From Ruminococcaceae bacterium UBA1772 (lineage in GTDB: Bacteria > Bacillota > Clostridia > Oscillospirales > Acutalibacteraceae): a stretch of 10,182 bases of DNA. Numbering within the stretch: position 1 is the stretch's first letter; every line of letters begins with the position of its first letter. The notes under the pieces were generated by a model. It was not told the origin of the DNA, did no database searches, and saw only the letters and a program-made list of their open reading frames with translations. Below, one piece after another: positions 1 to 7,086 of the stretch. The stretch is taken from assembly GCA_002314645.1 (NCBI GenBank), contig DCGS01000061.1:1-10182 (forward strand), written 5' to 3'. The position numbers were made by a program, and so were the translations under genes.

Positions 1-329
1 AGGTTTCTAATTGTTACTATTATTTCATCGGCTTTTCTGTCTTCAATAAGGCATGAATCGACAGGTACTATTCTGTGTGAGCCCGACTGGTATACACCTG
101 ATATTATCTTATTTCTTCTCTTGTCGAAGCCAAATGCTGCCTGGACTTTATTCCTGTAGTGGAAAGGGTTGTCCATTCCAATTATTGGGTTCACCTTGCA
201 GTATTTAGACAGGAGTTTTTCCTCGAGTTTTTGCTTGTACTCAAGTTGCTCTGCGTATGTTAAATTTTGAAGCTGACACCCGCCGCATTTCTTGTACAGT
301 GCGCAGGTGTTATTTTTTTGTGTAGCCAT
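1..329 (-). CDS. RlmD/RumA-family 23S rRNA (uracil-C5)-methyltransferase, N-terminal part (gene runs off the left edge)
   Basis: Reading leftwards from an ATG at 329-327, 109 codons are open to the window edge; the gene is cut by the window, not broken. The product resembles SAM-dependent RNA m5U methyltransferases (RlmD/RlmCD/TrmA-like), which methylate uracils in 23S rRNA. Visible features are the [4Fe-4S] cysteines C9, C15 and C18 in the context KKCGGCQLQ, a fourth candidate ligand C93 (VDSCLIED), and the family blocks IIGMDNPFHYRNKVQ and GSHRIVPVD. The SAM-binding and catalytic half lies outside the window. Full-length RlmD proteins usually carry a TRAM RNA-binding domain of about 60-70 residues before the cysteine cluster; here the cluster begins at residue 9. 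An in-frame TAG at 345-347 rules out a longer start, and AGAGGA lies about 11 bases before the ATG. The first 20 bases overlap the end of the radical SAM gene, suggesting translational coupling. Which uracil is modified cannot be told. Confidence 0.88.
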   Translation of the reverse strand, partial: MATQKNNTCALYKKCGGCQLQNLTYAEQLEYKQKLEEKLLSKYCKVNPIIGMDNPFHYRNKVQAAFGFDKRRNKIISGVYQSGSHRIVPVDSCLIEDRKADEIIVTIRN

Positions 330-1221
330 ATTTAAGAAAGTCCTCTACATTAAAATTCTCAAAGTCTGGAATGAAGCTTTCAGAAGCCGCTTCTCCGTCC
401 TGTATGAATGCGTTTTCTACGCCAATTTCCTCGGCAAAATCAATTACATCCTCATATTCTTCGCCTGTTACTGAGCGATTTATTTCTGGGTAATCCACCA
501 CATTCTCAAGTGGTGTGTACTGATTCATTATGCTTAGGAAAATGTCATCCCCATACTCATTATATAGGTATTCTATTATTTTTTTCGAATCATCTTTTTG
601 GTTCGGAAGTATGAGGTGACGAACAATCATGCCCTTTTTCATCATGGCATTTTCAAACTGTGGTGTTCCCACCTGTCTGAACATTTCTTTTATTGCTTCC
701 TTTGCAACAATTGGGTAGTCTTGTGCCTTTGAATACTTTCCCGCTATTTGCAAGCTAAAATATTTAAAGTCAGGAAGATATATGTCTACTAAACCATCTA
801 AAGTTTTAAGTGTTTCCACCTTTTCATAGCCACTTGTATTGTAGACTACTGGAATGTTAAGTCCGTTTTCTTTTGCCTTTATGAGCGATTCTTTTATTTG
901 TGGAACATAGTGCGTAGGTGTAACAAGATTAATGTTGTTTGCACCCATTTGTTGGAGTTTAAGATAAATGCTTGCAAGCTGTTCTATTGAAACAGGTGTT
1001 CCTGTTTCGCCTTTGGAAATCCTTCTGTTTTGGCAGTATACACAGCCAAGAGGACAGCCTGCAAAGAAAACAGTACCAGAGCCTTCTTCTCCTGAAATGG
1101 GAGGCTCCTCCCACATATGAAGCGAGGCTCTAGATATATAGACCTGTTCTGTTTCATTGCACAGCCCTTTTTGCGTGCGTCTATCTATTTTGCACTCTCT
1201 TGGGCAAAGACTACATTCCAT
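310..1221 (-). CDS. Radical SAM protein of the PflX type (COG1313), substrate unknown
   Basis: A 303-residue cytosolic radical SAM enzyme. The canonical CX3CX2C motif is at C56, C60 and C63 (AGCPLGCVYCQN), which binds the [4Fe-4S] cluster that cleaves SAM. A second cysteine set near the N terminus (C3, C6, C10, C21; CSLCPREC then GLC) is typical of this family and may bind another metal or cluster. The blocks HMWEEPPISGEEGSGTVFF and VDIYLPDFKYF also fit COG1313. These proteins are often annotated as pyruvate formate-lyase activating enzymes by similarity, but no glycyl radical enzyme gene is present here, so that label should not be taken as a function. The ATG directly follows the TAA of the phosphatase gene with no gap; GAGGAG lies about 12 bases upstream, inside that gene. 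Its 3' end overlaps the methyltransferase by 20 bases. The family call is firm; the role is unknown. Confidence 0.9.
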   Translation of the reverse strand: MECSLCPRECKIDRRTQKGLCNETEQVYISRASLHMWEEPPISGEEGSGTVFFAGCPLGCVYCQNRRISKGETGTPVSIEQLASIYLKLQQMGANNINLVTPTHYVPQIKESLIKAKENGLNIPVVYNTSGYEKVETLKTLDGLVDIYLPDFKYFSLQIAGKYSKAQDYPIVAKEAIKEMFRQVGTPQFENAMMKKGMIVRHLILPNQKDDSKKIIEYLYNEYGDDIFLSIMNQYTPLENVVDYPEINRSVTGEEYEDVIDFAEEIGVENAFIQDGEAASESFIPDFENFNVEDFLKYGYTKK

Positions 1222-1674
1222 TTATTTTCTAATCTCCTCAAGGAGAGCTTCACAGCCCTCATTTACGTCGTCCCATGTTGCTTGAAAGTTTCTTGTATAC
1301 CATGGATCTGCAACGTCGTCATCTCTTCCGACGTATGACAGAAGCAGATGAATTTTACCCTCAGGATCACCACCGCAAATTCTTGTCATATTTCTAATAT
1401 TTGCGTGGTCCATTCCTATGAGATAGTCAAATTCATCGTAGTCCGACCTCGTCATCTGTCTGGCAACCTTACCCTTGCAGGAAATACCATGCTCGGCCAT
1501 TATGGCCCTTGCTGGTGGATACACAGGGTTGCCAAGTTCCTCGGTCGAGGTAGCAGCGGACTCAATATAAATTTCGTCCTCAAGGCCTTCGTTCTGGACC
1601 ATATCCTTCATAACGAACTCGGCCATTGGACTTCTACATATATTGCCGTAGCAAATGAATAAAATTTTCGTCAT
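1222..1674 (-). CDS. Low-molecular-weight protein tyrosine phosphatase
   Basis: A 150-residue protein, the usual length for the LMW-PTP family. The P-loop CX5R is at C8-R14 (CYGNICRS), with C8 the expected nucleophile, and the general acid is D123 in DPWY. It should hydrolyse phosphotyrosine, or other small phosphoesters, in the cytosol. Bacillus YwlE-type protein-arginine phosphatases carry Thr where this protein has Ile (GNICRS), and here the acid loop has Trp-Tyr after DP, so a tyrosine phosphatase is the better reading; this is inference from motif residues. The start is supported by AGGAG six bases before the ATG, in an 18-base gap after the histidine kinase gene. The stop codon abuts the start of the radical SAM gene. 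No tyrosine kinase or capsule genes are nearby, so its target is not indicated by context. Confidence 0.93.
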   Translation of the reverse strand: MTKILFICYGNICRSPMAEFVMKDMVQNEGLEDEIYIESAATSTEELGNPVYPPARAIMAEHGISCKGKVARQMTRSDYDEFDYLIGMDHANIRNMTRICGGDPEGKIHLLLSYVGRDDDVADPWYTRNFQATWDDVNEGCEALLEEIRK

Positions 1675-1692
1675 ACTATTCTCCTAATTGTT

Positions 1693-3948
1693 TTACATAT
1701 TCTCTGATATTAATTCAAGAATCTTATCTGGATGGAATGGTTTAGAAATATGACCACTCATACCAGAATCTATGGCTCTTTGCTTATCTTCTTCAAAAGC
1801 ATCTGCAGTCATAGCAATGATTGGAGTCCTAGCTTTTTCTTTGTTTGGCAAATTACGAATTTGCTGTGTTGCTTTATAACCATCAAGAACAGGCATTTGG
1901 ATATCCATGAGAATTAGGTCATAGTCTTTAGCTTGTATTGCTTCAACGGCTAGTTGTCCGTTTTCCACAGAGTCTACTTTGAAACCAAGTTCAGTTAGAA
2001 CTTCCTCTGCAATTTCCCTATTCAGTTCATTGTCTTCTGCAAGAAGTATTGTTTTGGCTTTTTCATGATTTAAATTTGTTTTTGTGTTTACTTCTTTTTC
2101 AATTGCCTTTTGTGTTGATATGTCAAAGGATTGGATTAGAGTGAACTTTGTTCCTTTACCCTTTTCCGTTTCAACTTGAATTGTGCCGCCCATCATGTCA
2201 ATTATGCTTTTAGCAATAGACATACCAAGACCCGTACCTTGAGGAGCATGATCCTCTCTTGCGAATGGCTCAAAAACGTGTTCAAGGAAATCAGAACTCA
2301 TTCCTATACCATCGTCTTTTACGCTAAACTCGAAAGTTGCACGTTTAGGGTCAGTTGATGATATCTGTTTTACTGACGCCTTAATGTGTCCACCTGGTGG
2401 GGTAAATTTAATTGAGTTACCCATGAAGTTTAGGAGGACTTGATTAAGTCGCACCTTGTCACAGACTATATACTCATTTTCTATGTTTATTTTTTCATAA
2501 GTAATTTCAAGTTGCTTATCTTTTGCAGTAGTCTGCACCATGATAGAAAAGTCATGGAGAATTTCTAAAAGATTAGCATCTGTCTCTTTAATAATGAAGT
2601 TACCACTTTCAATGCGGCTCATATCAAGTACGTCGTTTATGAGGCTAAGAAGGTAGTTGCTAGATGTCTGAATTTTTGAAAAATAGTCGATGAGTTTTTC
2701 CTTATCATCTGCGTTCTTTTCAGCAAGGTTTGTAAAGCCAATTATTGCATTCATTGGGGTACGAATGTCGTGTGACATGTTGTTTAAGAAGACTGTTTTT
2801 GCGCGGCTAGATTGTTTAGCTTCTTCAAGGGCATTTCTAAGAGCAATTTGAGTTTCTTCAAGCTCACGTTGTTTTTCCTCTTTAAGATATCTGTCGTTTA
2901 AATCAACAAAAATGCCAACGGATTCTGTTGCAACACCGTCCTGGTTTCTAGTCATTCTTGCAGCAGACCTTACCCACATATATGCGCCATCTTTTCTTTT
3001 TAATCTATACTGACAGTCAAAGTCAGTTTTTCCAGATTTATCAAGCGCTGCGGTAGCAAAACATTCAATAGCTCTTTGAAGGTCATCTGGATGTGCTAGT
3101 GATCTATAGAAATCTATATCATTAGGGAAATCGTTTTCATCATTATAGCCTGCAATCTGTCTTACTTCATTGGAAAAAACTACTGACGTAACATTTCCAT
3201 CCGCATCAACCTTAGCAGTCCACTTTGCCGCCTTTACAAGATCACGAACTGAAAGAAGCTCATACTTTGCTAGCATTTGTGGGGTTATGTCAAGAAAAGC
3301 AATTATTGCATGATCAAAATCAGCACCACGTATTACATAGAACTTATAGCAACGCTCATAGCCAGAACCAAAGTCGCGTACGTCAATAAAATAACGTTCC
3401 TCTTTAGAAAGACGTTCTTTTATGTAATCAATACGTGTTACCTTGTACAATTCTTCCCTGTCACTTATATGAATCATGTCATGGATGTAGTCGTCAAAAA
3501 GACTCCAGTCACCATGCTGACCGTACATTTTATAGTTTGGATTCTGCTTGAAAGCTGTAAACTTTGCAGTTTTAAGGTCAAGATAGTAGGTAGAAGTGAA
3601 GGTGTTTATGAAGCCCTCAAAGAAGCCAAGAGCGGCATCAATATTTGCAGTTGCTCTTTCATTGTTTCTTGTTGGTCTGCTTATTACACCGTATTGTCCA
3701 TTACCTATTTCACTGAATATTGATTCAACGAAGCAACTATAGTAAGGATCAAAAAGCATTTGCGAAGTTACGCTACTATTACCAGCAACAGGACACCGTT
3801 CACAAGGCTCACTTCTGTTCATTATTGCCCTGTAACAAATGTCACTAGCCTTAAGTCCAATATGTATTTTTTTAGCAGTATCGTTGAAGTCTGTTATGTG
3901 GAAGTCTTTATCTACAATGTAAAAAGTATTTTCTTGCATAGCCTTCAT
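1693..3948 (-). CDS. Soluble hybrid sensor histidine kinase: PAS-like / PAS-like / PAS / HisKA / HATPase / receiver
   Basis: A 751-residue protein with no evident membrane segment or signal peptide, so a cytosolic sensor. An N-terminal PAS-like domain (about 5-90) carries C38, C49 and C52 in a CX10CX2C pattern (PCERCP). A divergent second sensory domain spans about 105-225 and a PAS fold about 240-352 (RLKRKDGAYMWVRS). A short coiled coil (about 355-383) leads to the dimerisation domain with phospho-acceptor H393 (MSHDIRTP). The ATPase domain shows the N box N507/N511, G1 DDGIGM (545-550) and G2 GTGLGM (571-576). A C-terminal receiver (about 632-750) has E638/D639, phospho-acceptor D682, T714 and K736. 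All catalytic residues are present. No DNA-binding response regulator or separate phosphotransfer protein is encoded nearby, so the output is unknown. An in-frame TAG sits directly before the ATG, so this is the longest start; M4 at 3939 is the alternative. Neither has a good Shine-Dalgarno sequence. The gap to gpsA upstream is 11 bases. Confidence 0.94.
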   Translation of the reverse strand: MKAMQENTFYIVDKDFHITDFNDTAKKIHIGLKASDICYRAIMNRSEPCERCPVAGNSSVTSQMLFDPYYSCFVESIFSEIGNGQYGVISRPTRNNERATANIDAALGFFEGFINTFTSTYYLDLKTAKFTAFKQNPNYKMYGQHGDWSLFDDYIHDMIHISDREELYKVTRIDYIKERLSKEERYFIDVRDFGSGYERCYKFYVIRGADFDHAIIAFLDITPQMLAKYELLSVRDLVKAAKWTAKVDADGNVTSVVFSNEVRQIAGYNDENDFPNDIDFYRSLAHPDDLQRAIECFATAALDKSGKTDFDCQYRLKRKDGAYMWVRSAARMTRNQDGVATESVGIFVDLNDRYLKEEKQRELEETQIALRNALEEAKQSSRAKTVFLNNMSHDIRTPMNAIIGFTNLAEKNADDKEKLIDYFSKIQTSSNYLLSLINDVLDMSRIESGNFIIKETDANLLEILHDFSIMVQTTAKDKQLEITYEKINIENEYIVCDKVRLNQVLLNFMGNSIKFTPPGGHIKASVKQISSTDPKRATFEFSVKDDGIGMSSDFLEHVFEPFAREDHAPQGTGLGMSIAKSIIDMMGGTIQVETEKGKGTKFTLIQSFDISTQKAIEKEVNTKTNLNHEKAKTILLAEDNELNREIAEEVLTELGFKVDSVENGQLAVEAIQAKDYDLILMDIQMPVLDGYKATQQIRNLPNKEKARTPIIAMTADAFEEDKQRAIDSGMSGHISKPFHPDKILELISENM

Positions 3949-3959
3949 CTACCATCTAA

Positions 3960-4964
3960 TTATTCTTTCTTCTTTTTCCTTCCCATAAGGAGCTGCTCAA
4001 TTTCTTCTGGTGGAATATTTTGATTTACTATTGCGTTAACACCCTCACAAATAGGGAGTTCAACGTCATATCGTTCCTTAAGTTCCATAGCTGCAGTCAG
4101 TGCATATATACCCTCTACTACCATTCCAACTTCTTTTATTGCTTCATCCTTTGTTTTGCCTTGGCCCAAAAGCATACCTGCTGTTAGGTTACGACTGTGA
4201 AGGGATGTGCATGTAACAATGAGGTCACCAATACCTGCAAGACCGTTAAAGGTTTCAGGTTTACAACCCATAAGTGTTCCAAGACGAGACACCTCTGTTA
4301 CACCACGAGTTATTAAAGCAGCAGAGGTGTTGTCACCAAAGCCAAGGCCTCTCGACACACCTGTTGCAAGCGCAATTATGTTCTTGAATGCACCACAAAT
4401 TTCAACACCGTATATATCTTCATTTGTATATACTCTAAATTTAGGATTCATGAAAATGTCCTGAACATATTTTGCAGTGTCATGGTTTTTAGCTGCTGCA
4501 ACAATTGTTGTTGGAATATCTATTGCAACCTCTTCTGCATGTGTTGGACCCGAAAGAGCAACAGGCTCTACAGTTTTTTGCGGGTCATATTTCTTTATTT
4601 CATCCTCAATAACCTGTGTCATTGTGAAGAGTGTGCCAGGTTCAATACCTTTTGCAACGTCTACAATGACCTGCCCATTTGGTATGTATGGTGCAGCCGT
4701 CTTAGTTGTTGGTCTAACAAAAACTGAAGGAACTGCAAAAAGTAAAATGTCCTTATCCACACAAACAGTTTCTATATCCTTTGTATATTTTAAAGCATCT
4801 GGAATTTCCATGTTCTTTAATTTTGGATGCTTTTTTGTACTTTCTAAAATGTCAATTTCTTCTGGGATGGCAGACCAAACTAAAACATCATGCCCCATAT
4901 TACAAAGCATTCTTGAAAGTGCCATACCCCATGTGCCCGCTCCGAGCACACCTATTCTTGCCAT
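3960..4964 (-). CDS. gpsA: NAD(P)H-dependent glycerol-3-phosphate dehydrogenase
   Basis: A 334-residue cytosolic enzyme that reduces dihydroxyacetone phosphate to sn-glycerol-3-phosphate, the backbone precursor of phospholipids. The Rossmann motif GAGTWG is at 8-13. Family blocks follow: VAKGIEPG with K105, ALSGPTHAEEV (136-146), and EICGAFKNIIALATG with the catalytic K194. GFGDNTSAALITRG and GLAGIGDLIVTCTS with the substrate-contacting R258/N259 come next. Length and motif order match the GpsA family. The extreme C terminus is lysine-rich (RKKKKE), which is common in this family. AGAGG lies nine bases before the ATG and begins inside the stop codon of tcdA, so the two are very likely co-transcribed. 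The histidine kinase gene follows after 11 bases. Nothing looks degraded. Confidence 0.97.
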   Translation of the reverse strand: MARIGVLGAGTWGMALSRMLCNMGHDVLVWSAIPEEIDILESTKKHPKLKNMEIPDALKYTKDIETVCVDKDILLFAVPSVFVRPTTKTAAPYIPNGQVIVDVAKGIEPGTLFTMTQVIEDEIKKYDPQKTVEPVALSGPTHAEEVAIDIPTTIVAAAKNHDTAKYVQDIFMNPKFRVYTNEDIYGVEICGAFKNIIALATGVSRGLGFGDNTSAALITRGVTEVSRLGTLMGCKPETFNGLAGIGDLIVTCTSLHSRNLTAGMLLGQGKTKDEAIKEVGMVVEGIYALTAAMELKERYDVELPICEGVNAIVNQNIPPEEIEQLLMGRKKKKE

Positions 4965-4977
4965 GTTTTTTTACCTC

Positions 4978-5667
4978 TTACTTCTTTATTAAATCCATTA
5001 CCACTTCTTTTGCAATTATGAGTCCTGCAACTGATGGTGTGAATGCTGTACTTGCAGGATAGTCTACTTCTTCTAGTGGTTTCACTGGTTCTTCTGTGGA
5101 GAAAACAACCTTAAGCTTTTTAACTCCTCGTTTTTTCAGTTCTCTACGCATTACTCTTGCAAGTGGATCTACTGTTGTTTTGTAGATATCTGCAACTTGG
5201 AATTCAGTAGGATCAAGTTTATTACCCGCTCCCATTGAACACATTATTGGCACATTATTTTCCTGTGCTTTAAGGACGAGTTCAATTTTTGCAGAAACAG
5301 TATCCACTGCATCTATTACGTAGTCGTATTCCTGAAAATTAAAGGTGTCAGATGTTTCAGGAAGAAAGAAGCAATTGTGAATATTAACCCTAGCATTTGG
5401 ATTAATGTCGAGAATTCTATCCTTCATTACCTCTGTTTTGAATTTGCCAATTGTACTGTGAGTTGCAATTATCTGTCTATTAATGTTTGTTATGCTGACA
5501 GTGTCATTGTCTATCAAGTCAAAAGAGCCAACGCCCGAACGAGCAAGTGCCTCGCAGACATAGCCACCTACGCCGCCTACACCAAAGACAGCAACATGAC
5601 TTTCATTTAGTTTTTTCAAAGCTTCCTGTCCTAACAGAAGCTCTGTTCTTGTAAATTCGCCTTCCAT
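4978..5667 (-). CDS. tcdA: tRNA threonylcarbamoyladenosine dehydratase (ThiF/HesA/MoeB E1-like family)
   Basis: A 229-residue E1-like ATP-dependent enzyme expected to cyclise t6A to ct6A at position 37 of ANN-decoding tRNAs. The nucleotide-binding motif GVGGVGG is at 29-35. Other family blocks are IDNDTVSITNINRQ (52-65), which includes the Arg finger region, GKFK with K76, and YVIDAVDTVSAK (116-127). Further on are MGAGNKLDP and a C-terminal block TAFTPSVAGLIIAKEVV (208-223). The absence of a C-terminal rhodanese domain or zinc CXXC pairs separates it from MoeB/ThiF proper. It is somewhat shorter than the E. coli protein (268 aa), mainly in the linker before the C-terminal block. AGGGG lies seven bases before the ATG. 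It is the first gene after the terminator at 5701-5741, so it probably heads the operon that continues with gpsA. Confidence 0.93.
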   Translation of the reverse strand: MEGEFTRTELLLGQEALKKLNESHVAVFGVGGVGGYVCEALARSGVGSFDLIDNDTVSITNINRQIIATHSTIGKFKTEVMKDRILDINPNARVNIHNCFFLPETSDTFNFQEYDYVIDAVDTVSAKIELVLKAQENNVPIMCSMGAGNKLDPTEFQVADIYKTTVDPLARVMRRELKKRGVKKLKVVFSTEEPVKPLEEVDYPASTAFTPSVAGLIIAKEVVMDLIKK

Positions 5668-5674
5668 TTTCTAA

Positions 5675-5699
5675 CCCCTTAAACAGAATATGTATATCA
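5675..5699 (-). promoter_or_regulatory. Possible extended -10 promoter and RBS for the tcdA operon
   Basis: Only 33 bases separate the terminator hairpin from the tcdA start. On the minus strand this holds TGATATACA (5699-5691), which matches the TGn extended -10 with a 4/6 -10 hexamer, followed by AAGGGG (5680-5675) as the ribosome binding site. No credible -35 is visible, since that position falls inside the hairpin. The operon must start somewhere if the upstream hairpin terminates, and this is the only candidate I see; readthrough is the alternative. Confidence 0.35.
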
Positions 5700-5700
5700 T

Positions 5701-5741
5701 ACAACAAAAAGGTACCCGTTTCAAACGAGTACCTTTGTTGT
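5701..5741 (-). terminator. Intrinsic terminator after the FNT-hydrolase-MFS operon
   Basis: In the minus-strand transcript GGTACTCGTTT pairs with AACGGGTACC around a tiny loop, followed directly by TTTTTGTTGT. An upstream ACAACAAA can pair with part of that U-rich tail and extend the stem. The single non-Watson-Crick position in the core is a U-G pair on the minus strand but an A-C mismatch on the plus strand. That favours use with the minus-strand MFS gene, which ends 50 bases upstream at 5791. The plus-strand side is also T-rich, but no plus-strand gene reads into it. Confidence 0.85.
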
Positions 5742-5790
5742 TTTCATATATTTTTATGCTTTTTTCTATTTTTCGACCTTATTCTAACCT

Positions 5791-7086
5791 TTATGCTCTT
5801 GCGCCTTCCTTCTTGTCAGCAATCTTAAGGAAGATGAAGCCGAAGAAGAAGAAGATAGCCTGTGCAGCAACGGCAATGTTAATTGTACCGCCTGCAAGTT
5901 TTACCCAAGCAATTACAGCTGAGCCAAGGAATGAAGCGCCCTTTGAGAAGATGTCATAAAGGCCGAAGTATTCAGCTGAGTTCTCAGGTGGAATAATCTT
6001 TGTGAAGTAAGATCTTGAAAGGGACTGAATTGAGCCCTGGAAGCATCCTACACCAAATGCCAAAATTGCAAAGCCAACAAGTGAATGAAGAGTTAATGCA
6101 TAGAGGCAAACAAAGAAATAACCTACAATACAAACTAAAAGAAGGTTGACTGTTGAATACTTACGAGAAAGTCTTGCAAATAGTAATGAGCCACCAAAAG
6201 CAACAACCTGTGTGGCAAGAAGGCAGACAACCTGGCCTACTGTATCAAGGTTCAAGTCTGTACCAATGTTAATACAGTTATCAATAATTGTACCAACACC
6301 GTCTATGTAGAGGAAGAATGCAAGAAGGAACCAAAATACTTTCTTGTCGTGTACTGCAATATGCTTAACTGTGTGGAAAATCTTTGTGAATGACTTGCTA
6401 ATTGCATGCTCATTGTTTTCAACATAGTGAACCTGCTCATAGTCTTTCATAAGAGGAACAGAAACTATTAACCACCAAAGAGCTGTAATGGTGAAACCAA
6501 GGATTACAGAAACCTTACCTGGAATTGCACCAACCATATCAGGGCCTAAAACATATGCAACAAGTGCAAGTGTGAAAGGAATACAAGAACCAATGTAGCC
6601 CCAGCCGTAGCCATAAGCAGAAACTTCATCCATTCTTTCTTCCGAGGTGACATCCGCCAACATGGAGTCATAGAAAACTTGAGACGCACTGTAGAAGATC
6701 TTAGTAAGAACGAACATTACAATAAAGAAAATCCACTCCATTGCAAAACCATTGAGAATGCAGCCTGCAACGCCAAGTGCTACAGTACTTGTAAACCAAA
6801 TTTTCTTCTTACCTTTGTTGTCTGACATTGCACCGCAGATTGGACCCATAAGAGCAACAATGATAGTTACAATTGAAATTGCAATTGAGTAATATGCAGT
6901 TGCCTGGTCTGCTGTAATTTGTCCAGGATTTGTACCAATGGCGAGCGATTTAAACCAGATAGGAATTAAAGAACACGCAAGCATTGTATATGCAGAGTTA
7001 CCTACATCGTACAAAACCCAAGAGAATTCCTTCTCACTAAGGCCTTTAAAGACTTTAGTTTGATTAAGCTTTGAAACTATACTCAT
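5791..7086 (-). CDS. UMF1-family (Atg22-like, COG2270) MFS transporter
   Basis: A 431-residue integral membrane protein with about twelve hydrophobic segments, in two halves separated by a polar cytoplasmic stretch near 214-248. Hallmarks of the bacterial UMF1 group are visible: the entry motif SWVLYDVGNSAY (22-33) and the loop 2-3 sequence GPICGAMSDNKGKKK with D89. Also present are SMLADVTSEERMDEVSAYGYGWGY (split here as 141-150 and 151-164) and QSLSRSYFTKIIPPENSAEYFG (354-375). The relatives are transport proteins of poorly defined substrate, some linked to amino acid export or efflux, so no substrate is assigned. GGAGGG (7101-7096) lies nine bases before the ATG. The start overlaps the hydrolase stop by four bases (ATGA), indicating translational coupling. 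It is the last gene of its operon, followed by the terminator at 5701-5741. Confidence 0.92.
   Translation of the reverse strand: MSIVSKLNQTKVFKGLSEKEFSWVLYDVGNSAYTMLACSLIPIWFKSLAIGTNPGQITADQATAYYSIAISIVTIIVALMGPICGAMSDNKGKKKIWFTSTVALGVAGCILNGFAMEWIFFIVMFVLTKIFYSASQVFYDSMLADVTSEERMDEVSAYGYGWGYIGSCIPFTLALVAYVLGPDMVGAIPGKVSVILGFTITALWWLIVSVPLMKDYEQVHYVENNEHAISKSFTKIFHTVKHIAVHDKKVFWFLLAFFLYIDGVGTIIDNCINIGTDLNLDTVGQVVCLLATQVVAFGGSLLFARLSRKYSTVNLLLVCIVGYFFVCLYALTLHSLVGFAILAFGVGCFQGSIQSLSRSYFTKIIPPENSAEYFGLYDIFSKGASFLGSAVIAWVKLAGGTINIAVAAQAIFFFFGFIFLKIADKKEGARA

Noticed and set aside
310..1221. Naming the radical SAM gene pflA (pyruvate formate-lyase activase)
   Set aside because: The N-terminal cysteine set and CX3CX2C context fit COG1313/PflX-type proteins, and no pflB-like glycyl radical enzyme is present.
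1222..1674. Protein-arginine phosphatase (YwlE-like) identity for the LMW phosphatase
   Set aside because: The P-loop has Ile rather than Thr at the selectivity position and the acid loop is DPWY, which fits tyrosine phosphatases better.
3277..3723. Plus-strand open frame of 148 codons opposite the histidine kinase
   Set aside because: Composition is odd, there is no family resemblance, and the opposite strand encodes sensory domains with clear motifs; treated as a shadow.
4477..4992. Plus-strand open frame of 171 codons opposite gpsA
   Set aside because: It lies entirely over gpsA and the 3' edge of tcdA, has no recognisable domain, and is explained as an antisense shadow of a well-supported gene.
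5742..5790. Small gene or second terminator in the A/T-rich stretch after the MFS gene
   Set aside because: No open frame with a ribosome binding site and no hairpin apart from the one at 5701-5741; it looks like a simple A/T-rich 3' untranslated region.
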